From Struthio camelus (Eukaryota > Chordata > Aves > Struthioniformes > Struthionidae): a stretch of DNA of 64,000 nucleotides. The notes under the pieces were generated by a model. That model made no database searches. It saw only the letters and a program-made list of their open reading frames with translations, and had not been told where the DNA came from. Positions 10,401-25,400 of the stretch are shown here, in pieces. The stretch covers positions 3,770,517-3,834,516 of the forward strand of contig NC_090956.1 of NCBI RefSeq assembly GCF_040807025.1. The letters run 5' to 3'. Position numbers and translations under genes: made by a program. Every line of letters starts with the position of its first letter. Within the stretch, counting starts at the first letter, position 1.

Positions 10401-13400
10401 GCAATTGTTATGTGGTAGAGGTATGATAATAAGAGGATTGCTAACGAAAGTTAGGGGCTAAGCAGAATCCAGTGTATGTTTGATTTTTGGGTACCCTTAT
10501 CTCTTGTTCAAGCTGCTGTAATAAATAGCTTGTTTTTTTCATTATCTTTGAGCTGCCCTTTCTGTACCGATTTTTGGTTCTTCTAATTAGAAGGGTATTT
10601 TACTGAAAAGAGCGATCTCAGACCTTTGTGAAATTTTCTGCTAGTGCAAATAATGGTAAATCTGAAATCATTTATTAGACAAGAAGTTGTTATGGCAACT
10701 ATAGGATGGCTGGCTAATCAGAGAGTGAGATCAGTTTTTATTTACAAGCATAATGAGCAATTAAGTTTGAGCAGCTGTCAGACTTGGAAAGTGATTAAAG
10801 TTCAGCAAACAACCCAAATGGGTCAGTGTTCAGTTCTGGTGGTTTTCTGACATTGCAGCTTGATCACGTGTGTGTTTTAGCTACTATAATTAAAACTGCC
10901 TTCACAATCCCTATCTATGCCAATGACTTGGCATAGCCAGTAAGTAGTGAAAAATCCCTCTTTCAGCCGGGTTCCTTAAAGGGTATTGGCAGCTAATGAG
11001 GTATTTCATGTGTAGCATCTCTTGAAGTGATGGCTCTGTGTGTGTGTGAAACCTTAGTTTACATGCTGGCTTGCATGGTCATCTCCAGGCCGTGGAAGAT
11101 CGCTGGGAGAGAGGCCTGAAATGGTACAGCCTCATCCAAGCACACTTTACACCTCTACAGGGCACTCTTTCATATAAGTCGTCATTATCTTGTGGTTGGT
11201 TGCTTAGGAAGCTGCTTGTTGGCTAAAGGAAAGAATATGCGCCATGTACGTGAACTGAAAACCCAGAAGAGGTTGAGACGGTCTTGATTCACCCAGAAAC
11301 GTATGGGAACGCCCAAGATGGCTTGACCTTAATAGATAGTAAAGCTCAATCATTCAGCTTAATCACCCAGTGAACTAGGCCAGACTAGGGCCTTTGCTGA
11401 TACTCACTGCTTTCCCAAAAGGAAGCAGTAACACTGACATCGTTCTTCATCAGTGCCATACTGCCAAGAAGATTTTGGTAGGTTTCGTATTTTTTTATTC
11501 AGTATCCTGTGACTTCTCCTGTGTTACTGTATTAACAAGCTGTAAGCAACAGAGATCGGAGAGCTGTTTCTTTGCAGGTTCCAGAAGAGTGTATATGTTC
11601 ATATTTGGAAAGTTATCTTCCCATCAATAATCTGGAGTTTTCAGGATACACTAGATTAGCTATAGTTTTGTCCCAGTTTAGCTCACAATAGCTTTGTGCG
11701 TTTGTTTTCCTTTTGGAAGGAAAAGGACATCCCTTCTTCTCATCCTTTTCATTTGCTAGGATATGCTTCCCTGTTGCAAATAGTAAGTAAGCCAAACTGC
11801 TTATATGTCATGCTCAAAATCTGTGTTCTAGTTAGAATTTTCCGCTGCCAAGAACGAATAGAGTTATTTTCCAAAACTATGCTGCAGTCCTCTGATACGT
11901 TTACATTGTTTTTAATTTTACAATACTACAGAATCGTATAATGAAATACATGCTATTACAGTGGAACATAAAATGTATTGAGACAGTTCCTGACTTTTTA
12001 AAGAGTTTACTAAGTAGTATGACTAGATAGGCAAGTGGATGAATGGGGACTTATGGAAAAGTAAAATGACAGTCTCAGAAACAGACATTTGCATACTTGA
12101 TCTAAATTTTCTGTTTATCAGTCTTTTCAGGCTTATCTGCAGCAGTGACACATGAGAATCAGGGTTGTGAAAGTGGAGCTGAGTTTTTATGGGGTTGTTA
12201 GAGACCAAGAATCTACATTTCTCAGGCCATACAAGATGGAACTGCACACACATATCTTGTCATTATTGTTGCCTGATTTACACTCAGGTTTCCTGAGAAG
12301 ATCATTTGGAAATGTTCAGCCTTTAAGCTTTAGCAGGAAGAGCTAGCTGGGCTTGCTGAAACAGGCAGCTGGCGACTGAGCACTTTCAATGACAGCAGCA
12401 TTGGCAAAAGTTATTCCTGTTGTCTGAGAGAGCTTCATCCAGCTCCCCCCGCTTCCTGCAGTGAAAAACTGAGTGTATTCCAGTCACTGATTTTCAAGCC
12501 TATCTACATAGGGTAGAATTTGAATGGCATAGGCACTAGTTGCCTCTTTTATAGGCTTACTGCCATCAGTTAGAGCAGTGAGAAGGAGGGCTACAAAACT
12601 GAAAAGCAACCTGAAGCATTTCTCACTGGAAAACATGAAGTGTCAGACCTCAAAAGCTGCTGACTTCTCATTGCCTTGTTCTCTTCTGCTTGTGGGTTAA
12701 TTGGACTTTTCCGGAGGGTACGGAGCTCTCACTTTCATAGTTGTAGACATATAGGAGTGCTAGGTGAGGGAGCATTAGCGTGAAATAGTCCTAGGGCAAG
12801 ATTTATTTAGTTCCCTTGATAACACATTTTAATTATCTTGTGCGAATGTTTACTTAAAAATAGGCTGTAGCGGGCTGCAGGTGAAGAGTGGACTTGTTCT
12901 TGTAACTGCATTCTCTGTAGGAATGACAGATTTTGCTTTTTTCCCCCTCACTACACGTAATTAGTGTTTTCATTTTATTTTGAGCATGTGAGAATGCAGA
13001 CAATTGACTTTAGGAGTAACCTGGGTGGGGGCGGGGGGGGGGGTAGAAGAATACTAATGTAGGAGCCGGATGGATTATCTTTGCCTTATAGTTTGTTTGC
13101 AGCAAACAGTGTCACAAGTGAGTGGGTGGGAGGGGGAGTTTTAAATATATGGGGATGGATTTTCAGACTTTGCAGCTGACGTGGATTAAAAATTCTTAGA
13201 ACATTTCATCCATGAAAGGCAATTAGTTTTGTTTTATGAATATGAAAAGCACGTAGCTTGTAAGTACTGGAGTGAAGTCCCAAGTGAGTTATTAGAACTT
13301 GCTTTACTCATGTAGTACAAAATTAGCCATCAAGAGCTGATGGATTTCAAATATAGCTCACTGACACGCTGATCATCCATAACTTTTCGTAAAGACTTTT

Positions 13401-16400
13401 TTTCAGTCTCACCTGTAATTGCTTGATGCCGTTGGTTTGAAGTCCTGAATGGGGCAGCTAGTCACAGATCAGAAGGCCTTCTTGTTCTTGATTGCGCTTG
13501 TAACATTTCATGCAGTCTGGGGTACCGAAGTGTAGTACTGGGCTTCCTGGAGCTTTCGGTGGTGAAACTGGGCGTCTGGATGTATAGAATATTCTTCTTT
13601 TTCTCTCTTTCCTCCTGGTGGTATCTTAACTGGCCATAGTCATTCTTCTACTTTGTGTGTGTGATATCCTTTTGCTACTTTTTTTGTAAAGTTTTAAAGT
13701 GATTTGCAAACAGTTTGTTTAAGAACAGTGTTCTCTGCGATTCTTATAAATAACAAATCCACTGTAATGGAGCCTTTAGATATACTTGCTAACAAAGAAG
13801 TTGAGAAATAAAGCACTACTTTCAGCTGCCCCTTCTCTCGGAGTTGTAAATTAGGGCTGATAAAGATGAATGGATCCTGCAGTTTTGTGTAGCAGTTATT
13901 TTTTTGGCATTAGGACAGATTCATGTCTACAAATTAGATATTTGTTAAAGCGATTTTATTGGAATACTGATATGGTCTAGGGTGAGTTGTCTTTCTTGGT
14001 GAGAAAAGCTTCTCCTCTGCTATGGGATGTTTCAAAAAAGACTAGCCTTTCTAGCTTCTTTGGGTAATTTTTTGTCTGTTTTTTTTGGATGGGGGTGAGC
14101 CAAAACCCAGCTATTAACTAGTTTCCTTTTTCTAGTCTTGGTGAACATGTGGTATTCATCCAGTATGCCAGTGTTTTAATACTTGAGGTGCTCACTTAAG
14201 GAATTGTCAGGGTAGTTCCCCCAGTCATCCCAAATTCTTGGAGAAATGCAAGCCATATAAAAACCCTTTGGCAAGTAATAGGCTAAAATCCAAGTTCTGC
14301 CTATGGACATGACTAGATGTTGATGAAATTTGGTATACAACACTGGCCGCCTTAGTGTGGTCCAAAGGAGGAGCAGATTTGCTGTACTGATAAATTCCTC
14401 CATACGGAGTCGTATGGACACGTTCTAGTTGCTTAGAGTCTAATACAGAAAAGGCAAATCCGAGGGAGAACATTTTGTCACCCAAAAGGTTTTAATTTAT
14501 GCTTTGTGCCTCTCATCTAGAGAAGAAAGATGGACACTCAAGAGTATGAGGATATTAGACTACTGGAAGTGTTGCCTAATAGATCACAGATGTTTGCGAA
14601 CTGGCAAGGCATCGTCTCCAGTATTACAGGGGGACAGTCTGTCAAAAGATGTGACAAGTCATAAAAGAACATTGATTTGTTGCTCTCCTATAGTAAATCA
14701 CACAGTAAACATCTCCATTCAAATCCGTTAAAATCCATTAATATACAGCATATATTTTTAAATTGCTTTGGCATTTCTGATTGAAGGCTTTAGCGTATTG
14801 ATTTGTGACGTGAGCAGGTACTTGTTTGTCAACTGTAAAGTAACGCAACACTTTGAATATTGTGGGTTTGTAGTGGGGTAGGAATCTTGCCAAGGTCCCT
14901 GCTGAAAGAGGGAGAGTAACACGCTGGTACAGTGTGCTCCACTTCTGAGTTTTAGGGAAAAGTGCCTCTGAATCATGCAAATGGCCTGACGAGCAGAGAG
15001 CTGTTTTCGTATGACCTAGTTCTGAAGGACAGCTATTTGCGGTACAGGGGTCAACACGTTAGCTTCAATGGGTGTATAGTGCATAGGAAGAAGGCCTTTG
15101 GGTTTTTTTTTCCAAGCTGTCTAGAACGAGGAAGTCTGAAGGATTTCACTTTTTTTTGGTGTGTGTTAAAGAAGCAGTGGTCTCTTTCTGCCACCTGTTT
15201 TGAAAGAGAGAGACTTACATACACGTCATTCAGTGAAGCAGGGTGTCAGCAGCAACGGTTTCTGCTGATGGGGGAGCTTCAGTGAGAAGGTTCATAGCAA
15301 AAGTCTTTCTTGTTTGGAAACACACCGCTCAGATTCCAGTTGCCTTTAAGGGCTGTGACTAAATCATCATTTGTGCCTAGTGTGAGCTACATCTGAATAC
15401 AGAAACTGCCCAGACTAGGTTGGCCTCTTGGGCCATTTCTGTACAGATTCAATAGTTGTCGTACTGTCAGGTTAGTGTGGTTTTACAGTCTGCAAATACA
15501 TTGAGACCTACGAGGTGTGATAAACTAAGCCGGTTAGGCTGATAAGCCCTCCTGCCTACCCTGACATTATTATAAGGATTTCTCTTTTGTTTTCCTCTAT
15601 GTTCAGGTGGAGCTCTGATCTGAGGATAAAAGAAGAATTTTTCTTTGCTATACAGCTGTTAATATTTGTTTAATATGTATTAATCCATTCAGCTTGCTTT
15701 GCTTCTGAAACTGCTGCTCAGCTATGCTCAGTGAATCAGCTGTAGTTTCCTGCTCTTGAGGGGCTGAAATTCTGGGAGATGTTAAGCAGTATCTTTTCTG
15801 CAGCATACTTAAATCACAGGAATGCTGTAACATAACTGTAAATAACATGAGGTCATTGAAAAGGCGCAATAATTGCATATGACATATTTCTGATTGCAGT
15901 TAGGATGATCTGGAAGATAGGTTTAAAGAAATTTGGCATTTGGTTGGCAGTTTCAGAAAGAATAAAACCTGACAGTTAATTGAAGAAAATGGCAGTTCCC
16001 AGTCTAGCACTGTGCCTTCAGACTGCATTTGGGCTAAATACTCTTTATGGTTGCACATGTACATATCTACAGATTCTCTTGCTCTTTTCTTCTAATGTAA
16101 ACTCCACATTCATTGCAGACCATGATGATTCATTTATTCAACCCCAGAAACTTCTGCAAAGCAATCAGTCCAGACAGATGACTTCATCCCAAAGAGTTTC
16201 AATGTGAGCATGGCTAAAATCAATTGAAAAGTCACAACGGGCAAAGCGGATGACCAGTGCTGCTGCAGTGCAACCCAAATCACGTTTTTTCCATAATGCC
16301 TTGCAGTTCAGATTGAGTCCGTTTGTTCTAGCTGACTGGCTTTTCTGTGGAAGTGTGAAGCTCAGCATTTTCAGAGAAGTGTGAAATAAGGAGTGCAGAA

Positions 16401-19400
16401 AAAGGACTTGGAGCAGCGAGGTGGCTAATTGAAAAATGCTATTGGAGCTTTGCTTTCTAACAAAGAAATTGGCAATTTTTATGAATAAGTCACTTCAGAA
16501 TTTAGTTTTGATCTTGAATTTTGAATGATTCACGTTTGTTTTTTAATAGTATTTTGATAAAAAGAAGAAAAAATTCCTGTTGGTTGCCATAATGTCTAAG
16601 AGTCGGTGACTGTCTTTTTAAAAGCAAATGCAAAGAAAACAAGAATAGACTGTTAGGTCCGGGGGTATCCAAGTGTATTATTTTAATGTATCTCTGTCTT
16701 CCAAGTGAGATATCTTGAACTCAACAGCCATGGGAATGCCCAAGACATTTAGTCTTATCTTCATTTTGCTTGGATAGCTGAAATAAGTTTTTGTGGTGAC
16801 TGTATATGGTCTTACCTCAGGTCTTATTGATGGTACCGCATGGGTCGTTGATGATTTGTTGAATGCAAGAGAGACAAGTGCGCTCACAAAACACAACGTT
16901 GCTTGAAAGCAAAACAGTTCTGTAAGCTACAGCTCAGAGGAGAGATGTTATCCTCTTATTCGGTAGCTTATCTTCCTGGGTGAGCTATCTTGTATGTTTT
17001 GCACTGCTTTTGCAAAACTTTTTTTGTCTGGAAAGACCTTTGTTCCTTCTACAGAAGCATATGGCGTTTGGCCCCAGCTGATAAATGGCCCCAGCTGATA
17101 ACCCTTGCTTCTGAGAGAACACCATGGGGCATATGGGATGGGGACCAGGTAGGATGGAAGTAACAGCTAATACTGTAGCTCCTTCTGTTCACTACCGCAT
17201 ATTATGGAAAATGAAATATAACACTTCTGACAGTTTGATTGGCTAATTTCTGTCTTGGAGCACCACTGGTAGGCAGGTGGGCCAGAAAGAGACAAGGCAA
17301 GGATTTAAGATCTGTAATCTTCTGAACTTCCCAGGATAAAAAAAAAAAAAAAAGATATTTTATGCCACTTGATAACCAAAGAACAGTAGGAAATCTTAGC
17401 TTTTGGAGGGTCAGGGGGTAATTTGAAATAAGAACTTTCTTGTTTTTGGATTTCTGTAATATGGTGCATTTGGTGTGCATGTTTCTTGCATAAACAGAAG
17501 GTGATGTTTCATGTATACTTCTTGCCATCTCAAAAGTATGAATCAAGAGTCTCTGTAGAAACATCTGGAAAAATCCCAAGAGAGAAAACTGCGATTTGTC
17601 TGAGCACAAAGATCTGTTCATTCAAGAGATTCTGGTATTCAGACAGGAAACGGCACAGTTCCCCTATTTGCATTTAATGTGGTTGCTAACTAGTGCAAAA
17701 CTTACCTTACCTTACCTTTTTGCCTTTTCTTCCAAGCATGTTATGCAGCCCGCAATCGGTTTTTGATACTTAGAGATAGAACTTATAGATTGCCCTAGTC
17801 ATGCCTGCTGTCATCATTCTGCTAGAGCAGCTCTTCTCGGTGTTTTCAGCAGCCAGCATTTCAGTCTCAGATATATAAACATGCATGTGCTATGAGTGTT
17901 AAATAACATACAGACTTAAACTTGTGATCTCAGTCCAGTTACAATCCTAATGAAAATCTCCAGACTGTCTCCATTAGCAGCTTTGGTGTAAAGGTCAGAG
18001 AAGAGCATTGGAAAGGGACAAAAAGGGAAGAGCTAGGAGTTCTTTGTTATCGTATCCATATATGAACAAAGTCAAATTTTAAGACCATCGTCCACACTGA
18101 GCTGTAACTAAAACAGAAGTAGTATGGACTGTATCTGAAACGGCAGCGAGATTAGTTCTCTCGAGGACAATCAGTGTTAGCATGTCGTTGTTGTTCGGTG
18201 ACTTTGAGCTGCGTTCAAGATGGGTGGTGAAAGCTCTGCTTTTTTCTTGTATTTTACATAACATTACTGGCCTGGCCTGCACAGCCTGTTTTTCACATAG
18301 CAGTTACGTGGGCATGTCTGAGTTGATTTCCTTGTGGTGACGTCCCTCAGGCCGGACCAGGATGCTTGAGAAGAGGCTTGGCTGTGTGTGTGCGCGCACC
18401 GAGGCTGTTAACACTAAAAGCTTTACCCTACTAAACAGCGCTTTCTGAATACTCTAAAACGTGCATGGTTTCAATGTGAGCTCAAAAATACTGATATTGC
18501 CATTTGGTAGATTGTGGGAATGGTGGCACACGAGTTAGATCTCAGGTGGAAGGTGTGAATGAAAAAATAGCATTATTGTTCTCCCCTTCCTTGAAGACTA
18601 GCGACAAGGTGATATTTGCGCGTGTGGATGCAGTGTCCATGGTCTGCAGCACGTCAGGAACGGAGTGCCAGATTGTCTGTCTTTCTACCAGAACACTTAG
18701 GCTTTAATTTGGGAAATGTGATGGGAACTGATAGCATCTTGTTTCTGAGAGAGAGAGTTTCTGATAATCTGACTGTTGGTATCATGCTTCTGTGTGAGAC
18801 AGTACCTCCTGGCCCCTGCTGCAGTCTCAAGCTCTGTAATAACACGGAGCTGGGAGTTGCCGTCGGTTCAAAAGCTGCACGAGGCACCTTTGGCACTGAG
18901 GCTTGGAGTCGGCAGCACTTTTGTTATGCGGTTAAAGTATACCATAAACTGTTCAGTTTGGGGAAGGGAGAGGCAGGAAGGACTCCTACTCATTTCTTTT
19001 TCCCCGTCTGACTTGACATTTTTTATGTCATGCTGGAATTCCTTCGGTAATGCTTCAGAGTCCTTGGGTGCACCAGTGCCATTTAGATTGCCTTTGAATA
19101 ACGTTGAAGGAGACTGAGGAACTGGTGTTTTTTCCAAAGAGTGTTTGCATGAAGAAAGCATGCCGTTCCTTCCCAATTCTGGGATAGTTTCCAAAATCTG
19201 CTTAATATTGTCAGTGATATCAAACTACTGTTTGAAGAGGAGCCTGAAAGCTACGAGATTATCAGCATAGCTGACACTTCTGGTATATCCAATAAATACT
19301 GGACAGGTTATTGAGAATTTTTAATTTGCTTCATTTTTTGATATGCTGGACAGGGTTTCTCCTAAGAGTGCAAACAGAGCTGTTTTATGTTTTTTGGGAT

Positions 19401-22400
19401 AAAGGAATTCATCTTTGCGCAAAGCTACTTGTAACAATCACTTTCACTAGTAGCATTTAGTTCTTATGTTGTACCTAGAGCTTTATTGCTATAGAAAGTG
19501 AACTGCCTTCACAACTCTTGCTTATTTGTCTCCATGAAGTCCATGTTGCTTTGGAAGACACTTTATTTAATATAAAAAAACTTTTAATATTCAGAGATGA
19601 ACAAAAATTGCTGCATCTGCTCTGCTGGAAGAGGAGGTGATCAGCGAAGCTGCAAAGGATTTATGAGCACAGTGCTGCAAAATGAGAGATTATGCCTTAA
19701 ATAGAGGGTATTTCTTAATCTGGGCGTTTGATTTGTTTTCTTAATCTACGAATGTATTAACAAAATTCATGTGTTCTCAACAGCATTTGACATCAGGCAG
19801 AGACTTAGCAATATTCATACTTCACAGTTCTGCTATAACCACTTTTTTAAGATGATTGAGGAAAATGCTTATCCTGCACAAAGTTGTGCTAGCAGCCAGT
19901 TCATCCGTTGGTCTTGTAAAACCCGTTTAGTTAAGGTTTATTTTGACAAAAATGTGTATGTGGCACTACTCCACAGCAAAAAATTGTGATGTTTTTGCAG
20001 ACTGTAAAGTGAAGAGTTTATGCTGCAGCATTGTATGAGAGGTAGCATAGGAATATTCAGTGGGTGTCCCCAATAACCTCATTCATCTTTCCTTTCCAAG
20101 GTACGCTAGGGAAAATGGAATCCCCCTTCCCCCAAGAAAGTTCAGTTACTGCCATGTTATTTTTGCAGCTCTGTTCTTTAGTTAGTGCAATATGTGGTTG
20201 AGACTGTGTGGGTTTAAGACATACAGCTGTCTTTTTTAGAATTAGTTCTTTTCCCCTTGGGTAATTTTAAATTCGAACAAGAGTTGGAAGCTAATTTTAG
20301 TTTCTTCTTCAGCGACAAAGAGCACGCAAGCACTTGTCATCTGTAGTCGTTTGTCCTTTGTAGCGTGTGTGACCCAGATTTTCTGCTGCTGTGCTCTGTA
20401 AACTGTTAGAAAGGGGTTAACTGCCTGCAAAGAAGGCATATGAGTTTGTGGGATTTGTTTGAACAACAGTATTACATTGCAGTGAATTAAAAGGCTGTAG
20501 AACTGTTACGGAAGCAAAACACCGTTGGTTATCGGTTCTAGATTGCTGTGGAGAGAGAGACTATTTCACATAAAGAGTTTTTGTTGCTGAAGTGAACTTT
20601 ACCATGAGGTGGTGATGACAGGAAAAAAAAAAAAACCACAAAGCTGAAGAGGCCACAGTTGGGAATTTTGCAGCCTCCCAACCTCCCTTTGCATCCCAGG
20701 TCTGTGAGAACCTGTGCAGTGATCTGCTGCGTGCCTTGTGGCACTGTGTCTCTGAATGGTAAAAGAGGCCTGCAAAGAATGATCTCTTTTTCTGTGATCT
20801 CCTTTTCCGTGCTCTTCTCTCTGTTCTGGAGATAGATGACTTCTTTCCAGCATTCTCAGCTTGGATTTTGCATGTACTCACTGTTTCTTCTCAAGCTTCT
20901 TCAATTACTATCCTTGGTGGAGCTGCCTTAGTCAAAATTCTGGTGTAGACAAGTCATTGAAAATTCAATTACCCAGACACATAGTCTTTCTCCAAATAAT
21001 GTTCCATAATTATGGCCTGTGGACATCTATATCCTCTGCCATAGTGATAGAAATGTTAATAGAAAGAACACTGGTAAACAGAAAAAGAGATGTGTGAAGC
21101 CCTTGGAGCTAAAACCAAGCCGGCCTACTTCTGGGGACGCATTGGGATCTGATATAAAGACTGAAGGGTGGTGCAGGATAGTTGGGAGACTATGCTATGT
21201 GTGCTTTTGTTTCTGCTTTAAAAGGTTTAAACTTACTTAGAAGTTTTTTTTCTTGGTTTATTTTACGTTAAAAAAAAACCGATCTGGTTTACCCTGTTGA
21301 CCTTCCTAGACTAATTTAGAAGAGAAGGTGGTGTTTGCCTTTAAAGTCCCCTTTTTAGATCTGTTTGGCCAGAGGCCCTACATTCAAATTGGTAGCATTT
21401 CTGCGTTTGAATAGTGTAATGCAGGTAGGTTTTTGAATGCTGCAAGTGAGAAATGTGAAAAATTCAGGGGATGTTGTAGGCACCACTAGGCAGAATTATA
21501 TTGATTTAGGAAGAAGTCCCAAGGAGGAAATAGTCCTTGTCAACTGATTATTTGAAGTTATGGTTATGCTACTCTTGCAGTTGTCTATAAATTATGCTGC
21601 CAACAGTTGGCATCTGCTGGTGTCACGGTGCTATAGGTCATCCTTCGCCTAGTATTTAGTGTGATGCCTGGGTGACTAACCTGCCACGCAAATAGGGAGG
21701 AAGCATTTGGGAGGGGGAGGAAGGCGGATCATGCTTAGGACAGGGATGTGTAGCCTCTCTAGCACAGAGAGGAGGATGGGGGGCGTAGCGCAGGGTGGCA
21801 GGAAGCAATGCCCAGGCCCTGACAAGCAGATACTGAGGGACCACAGTATTGGAGTAAAAGAGCCCCGGGCAAAAAAGGGGGTCTGTGACTGGTATCATGA
21901 CTTGAACTGTCCTATGTTGCACGTTCTCATGTGCTGCTAGTTCTTTCTACATGCTGAAATCCTAGACTTCTGTGAAATTTGTCTCCAACTAGTTCTCTCT
22001 CCTCCCTCAATTCTTTTGGAGGTATTATACGATAAAAGAGTGAGGAGGTCATGCAGATTTTGGGGAGATTTTCCTACCTCATAGCTCGCTCACTAACAGT
22101 GCAGGAACTGAGAAGTTTAAATTGGAATTGGCTGACATTCTTCTACTCTCCCAGGAATTCAGGAGTCTGAAGAAAAGCCCATCTATATGGCCTAAATGGA
22201 ATGATTAGGGAAAGGCATGACCTTTCTTTATTTTTTTTTTCTTTTTTGCTATCTTCCTTTTACTGGGTAGTTTCAGCTCAAAGTAACCAAAGGTGGACTG
22301 AAGTATAGTACCCGAACAGGAAGATGTGAAAAGATTTCTTTTTTTTTTTTTTTCTTTTACAGAAAAGGCCACAGATGGCTCTCTGCAAAGCGAAGACTGG

Positions 22401-25400
22401 ACACTTAACATGGAGATCTGTGACATTATCAACGAGACAGAAGAAGGGTATGTGCTATTTTAGCAAACTTTGAAAGGTTCATGAACACATTCTTCTGGCA
22501 AGCTGCGCTCAGCGTGTGAGCAGGCGCAGTGAGTTTGGGGGGCAGGTGCTCATAATTTGAACGCAGTTTACACATTGCATGCAAGTTGCTTGGTTTTCCC
22601 GCTCCTCAGCCATTTCAGAAAAATACTGTATGGTGCAGCATTTTCTGTGGTGGGTCTCTGCTTAGGAGGGCTGACATGGAAAACATCTACTAAGCATACC
22701 GTTCGAAGGGGTGCCAAGTCTGTACTTCTAGGGTTCTTGTTTTCAGCAGGTGTATGTCTTCTCAGTGCTGCAATGCTCTTCATTTCAGGCAATAGAGAGT
22801 TTCTCCTCCTTCAGCATCAGAAAAGCTGTGCTGCTTGCAGTTTGCAGGAGAACTGATCACTGCTGTTATGCCCTGGGCCTTTTTCTGAGTGGCTGTCAAT
22901 CCTTCCTGCTTGATCAACATCCTGCCATTTCAGAGGCCTCAGGCATTGCTCTGGCCTTGACTTCTATGATATCTTGTCTTCTCACATAATTCTACATGAC
23001 CCTAGTCTGGTCGTAGTCAAGTTATCTGAAGTTAACACACATGCTTATGTCCAGCTGGAAACAGTAAAGAAGGATTCCTTTTCCCGCAGTCTGACATGTG
23101 AAAAGAGTGTCTGAGCTGTCTTTTAAAAATGGTGTGTTTCTCCTTCAGTCCAAAGGATGCCATTCGAGCACTGAAGAAGAGGCTGAATGGAAACAAAAAT
23201 TACAGAGAGGTCATGCTGGCTCTGACGGTGAGTGGGGGCAGGCTGGAATGCCTCAAAAGGACAGATCCCTTTTCTTTTGTCATTGTCCTTTTTCTGGAAC
23301 TCTCTTGTATTTACATACTCTTTGCTTTAACAGCCACTGCTCTATCCTTTTCTTCTCTCCAATTGCCTCCTCACTTCCTTGGGAGAGGTACTGGAAGCTT
23401 TGCCTAGCATTGTTAGGACTAGATTATTTTTTGCTTTTCTGGGGCTCTTATCCATCCCAAGTACTGAATGAGGACAGTTAAAGTAGCCCAAATGGGGCTG
23501 CGTACCCTTTGGGGCTTTCCCTTCTACTCTCATTTCCCTGCACCCAGATGTTTCTCCGCTCCAAGGCAACAGCTGCAGGCATACCTCCAAGCGAGGATGA
23601 TGAACTTGCCATATTTTCAGCTTCATAGGTAGCTGGTGCACAATTTCCCTTGTGAATGGATCTCTGTAGGAGACTCACATTAATTTATGCTGATCTAATT
23701 TCACTCAGTAAAGCCTCAATTATATTCTGTGCATTTACGCAGCTCTGCTAGGGTGTGAGATAATTTGCAAGTGACCTTTCCTACTGAAGACTTCAGCGAG
23801 GGGTTTCCTGGGTAATGCAGTGCTCCAGAAAGTGTGGTGTTGGGCAGGCTCTGCACCGCAGCAGTCTGAGGAATGAGTAGCACTAACTAGATCAAGTTTT
23901 ATTGCTGTGGGCAAGTGATCTGTGTGATTCTTTCACGTAGCCCTTGTTGCATCTCCCTGATGAAGCGTGACTGTACTTTCTGTGTTCTTGCCGTTTCCTG
24001 TCCTGGATTGTCATTTTGACAGATTACCAAAGACCAAGCCATGAGATTATCCATTGTTCAAGAAAAAGGAAAATTCATCAGCAATGAGTCCGTGTCATCA
24101 GGGCTGATGCAAGTAGCTGAAGTGGGAGAGTAATTATGAGATATGGGGTTTCATTGGTTATTCGGCATGGCTGTAAGGAGAACTGATGAGTTAGATTTAT
24201 CTCCACGCTAATCCTGTTCTTCAGAGAAAAATCAACAGCTGTTCTTCCATGGCAGTTGAATGGCAAGTGGAGGGTGCCTCTAGCTAGGTTGCAGGGGGAA
24301 AATGTGTCAAAGTATAACCTGTCAGAGCATTCACAAGGGAGTGTTTTGAATGAATGATGATCATTCACCTGAATTTCCAGCTCTAAAACAAGGCTCGTAG
24401 CTCAGAGCGACCTGGTCCAGCTGTGTTCTAGGTATATAGAGAATGGTGGAATGCCACAACTTGACAATTTCTCACTGTGACAGGATGTCCTCCGTCTTAC
24501 CTGCTCTTGACGCGATGCTCTGTATTTAGCTGTTCAGCTGCACAAGTTGGAAAGTTCTGCTCTGAAGAGGAAAAAACTTTCTGTGTCTTTACCTTAAAAA
24601 CAGGCACAGGTAGATCACTCACGTGCCCAGTATATTAATATGATAGGTGAGGTATATCTAAATATGCGTGTAGAGAAGGAAGCTATTTGGTAATATTGGG
24701 GAAGAAGAGAAGAACTGGGAGTGTAAGACTGAATTCTCCTCTATCTTCTCTCCCTCCCATCAACAGATTTATAACAAAAAAACAAAATCAGAAACCAACC
24801 GCATAGCTGCTGTGTGTGCGATCAAGCTTTGCTCCAACAATGGATGTTTTTTTGTGTGTGCGTGTAGGTGTTGGAGACCTGTGTGAAGAACTGTGGCCAT
24901 CGCTTTCATGTCTTAGTGGCAAACCGTGACTTCATAGATGGTGTTCTGGTGAAAATCATCTCGCCCAAGAATAACCCCCCCACTATTGTACAGGATAAAG
25001 TACTAGCGCTGATTCAGGTACACAGCTTGTCTCTGCTTCCATATGTTGCTTCCTGAAATAAGGACTGTTTGCTTCAGTGCTACGCATCGCTAAACATGCT
25101 GTCATCATTGAAATATGTAGCAAGTATTTTATATGTAAAAACAAGCAGTATATCCAAATCGGTAGGGAAGAGCAAGTATGCACAGGCACAGTCATTTTAT
25201 CCAGGGAGAAACGTCTGCATTCTAGTTAAGAAAGGTACCACTCCGCTAAAACAAGAGGGCTTTTTAAAAGATAAGTGGATAGCTTTGCAATTTGACAGTC
25301 CAGTCTAGATGCTGGAGACCTGCTGTCTTTGCAGCTCTGAGATGGGCTTGTCATTTGAGGCCAAGAAAATTTTAGAGGAGAATCATGCTTTCACTGTCAG

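Larger units (their letters stand above)
1494..22362 (+). other. TOM1L2 intron 1
   Basis: A 20.9-kb first intron. It holds the G-rich minisatellite (about 1560-2260), simple repeats at 6709, 8325 and 13024, a pair of about 80-bp dispersed repeats at 9545 and 11660, and small inverted repeats at 9714, 10236 and 10915. Its open frames are all under about 140 codons, scattered over both strands, and none resembles a known family. I found no RNA gene. Confidence 0.9.

Noticed and set aside
17202-17621. 139-codon - strand frame in intron 1
   Set aside because: No recognisable domain. It includes a run of Phe codons read from a poly-A tract, and the length is expected by chance in 64 kb.
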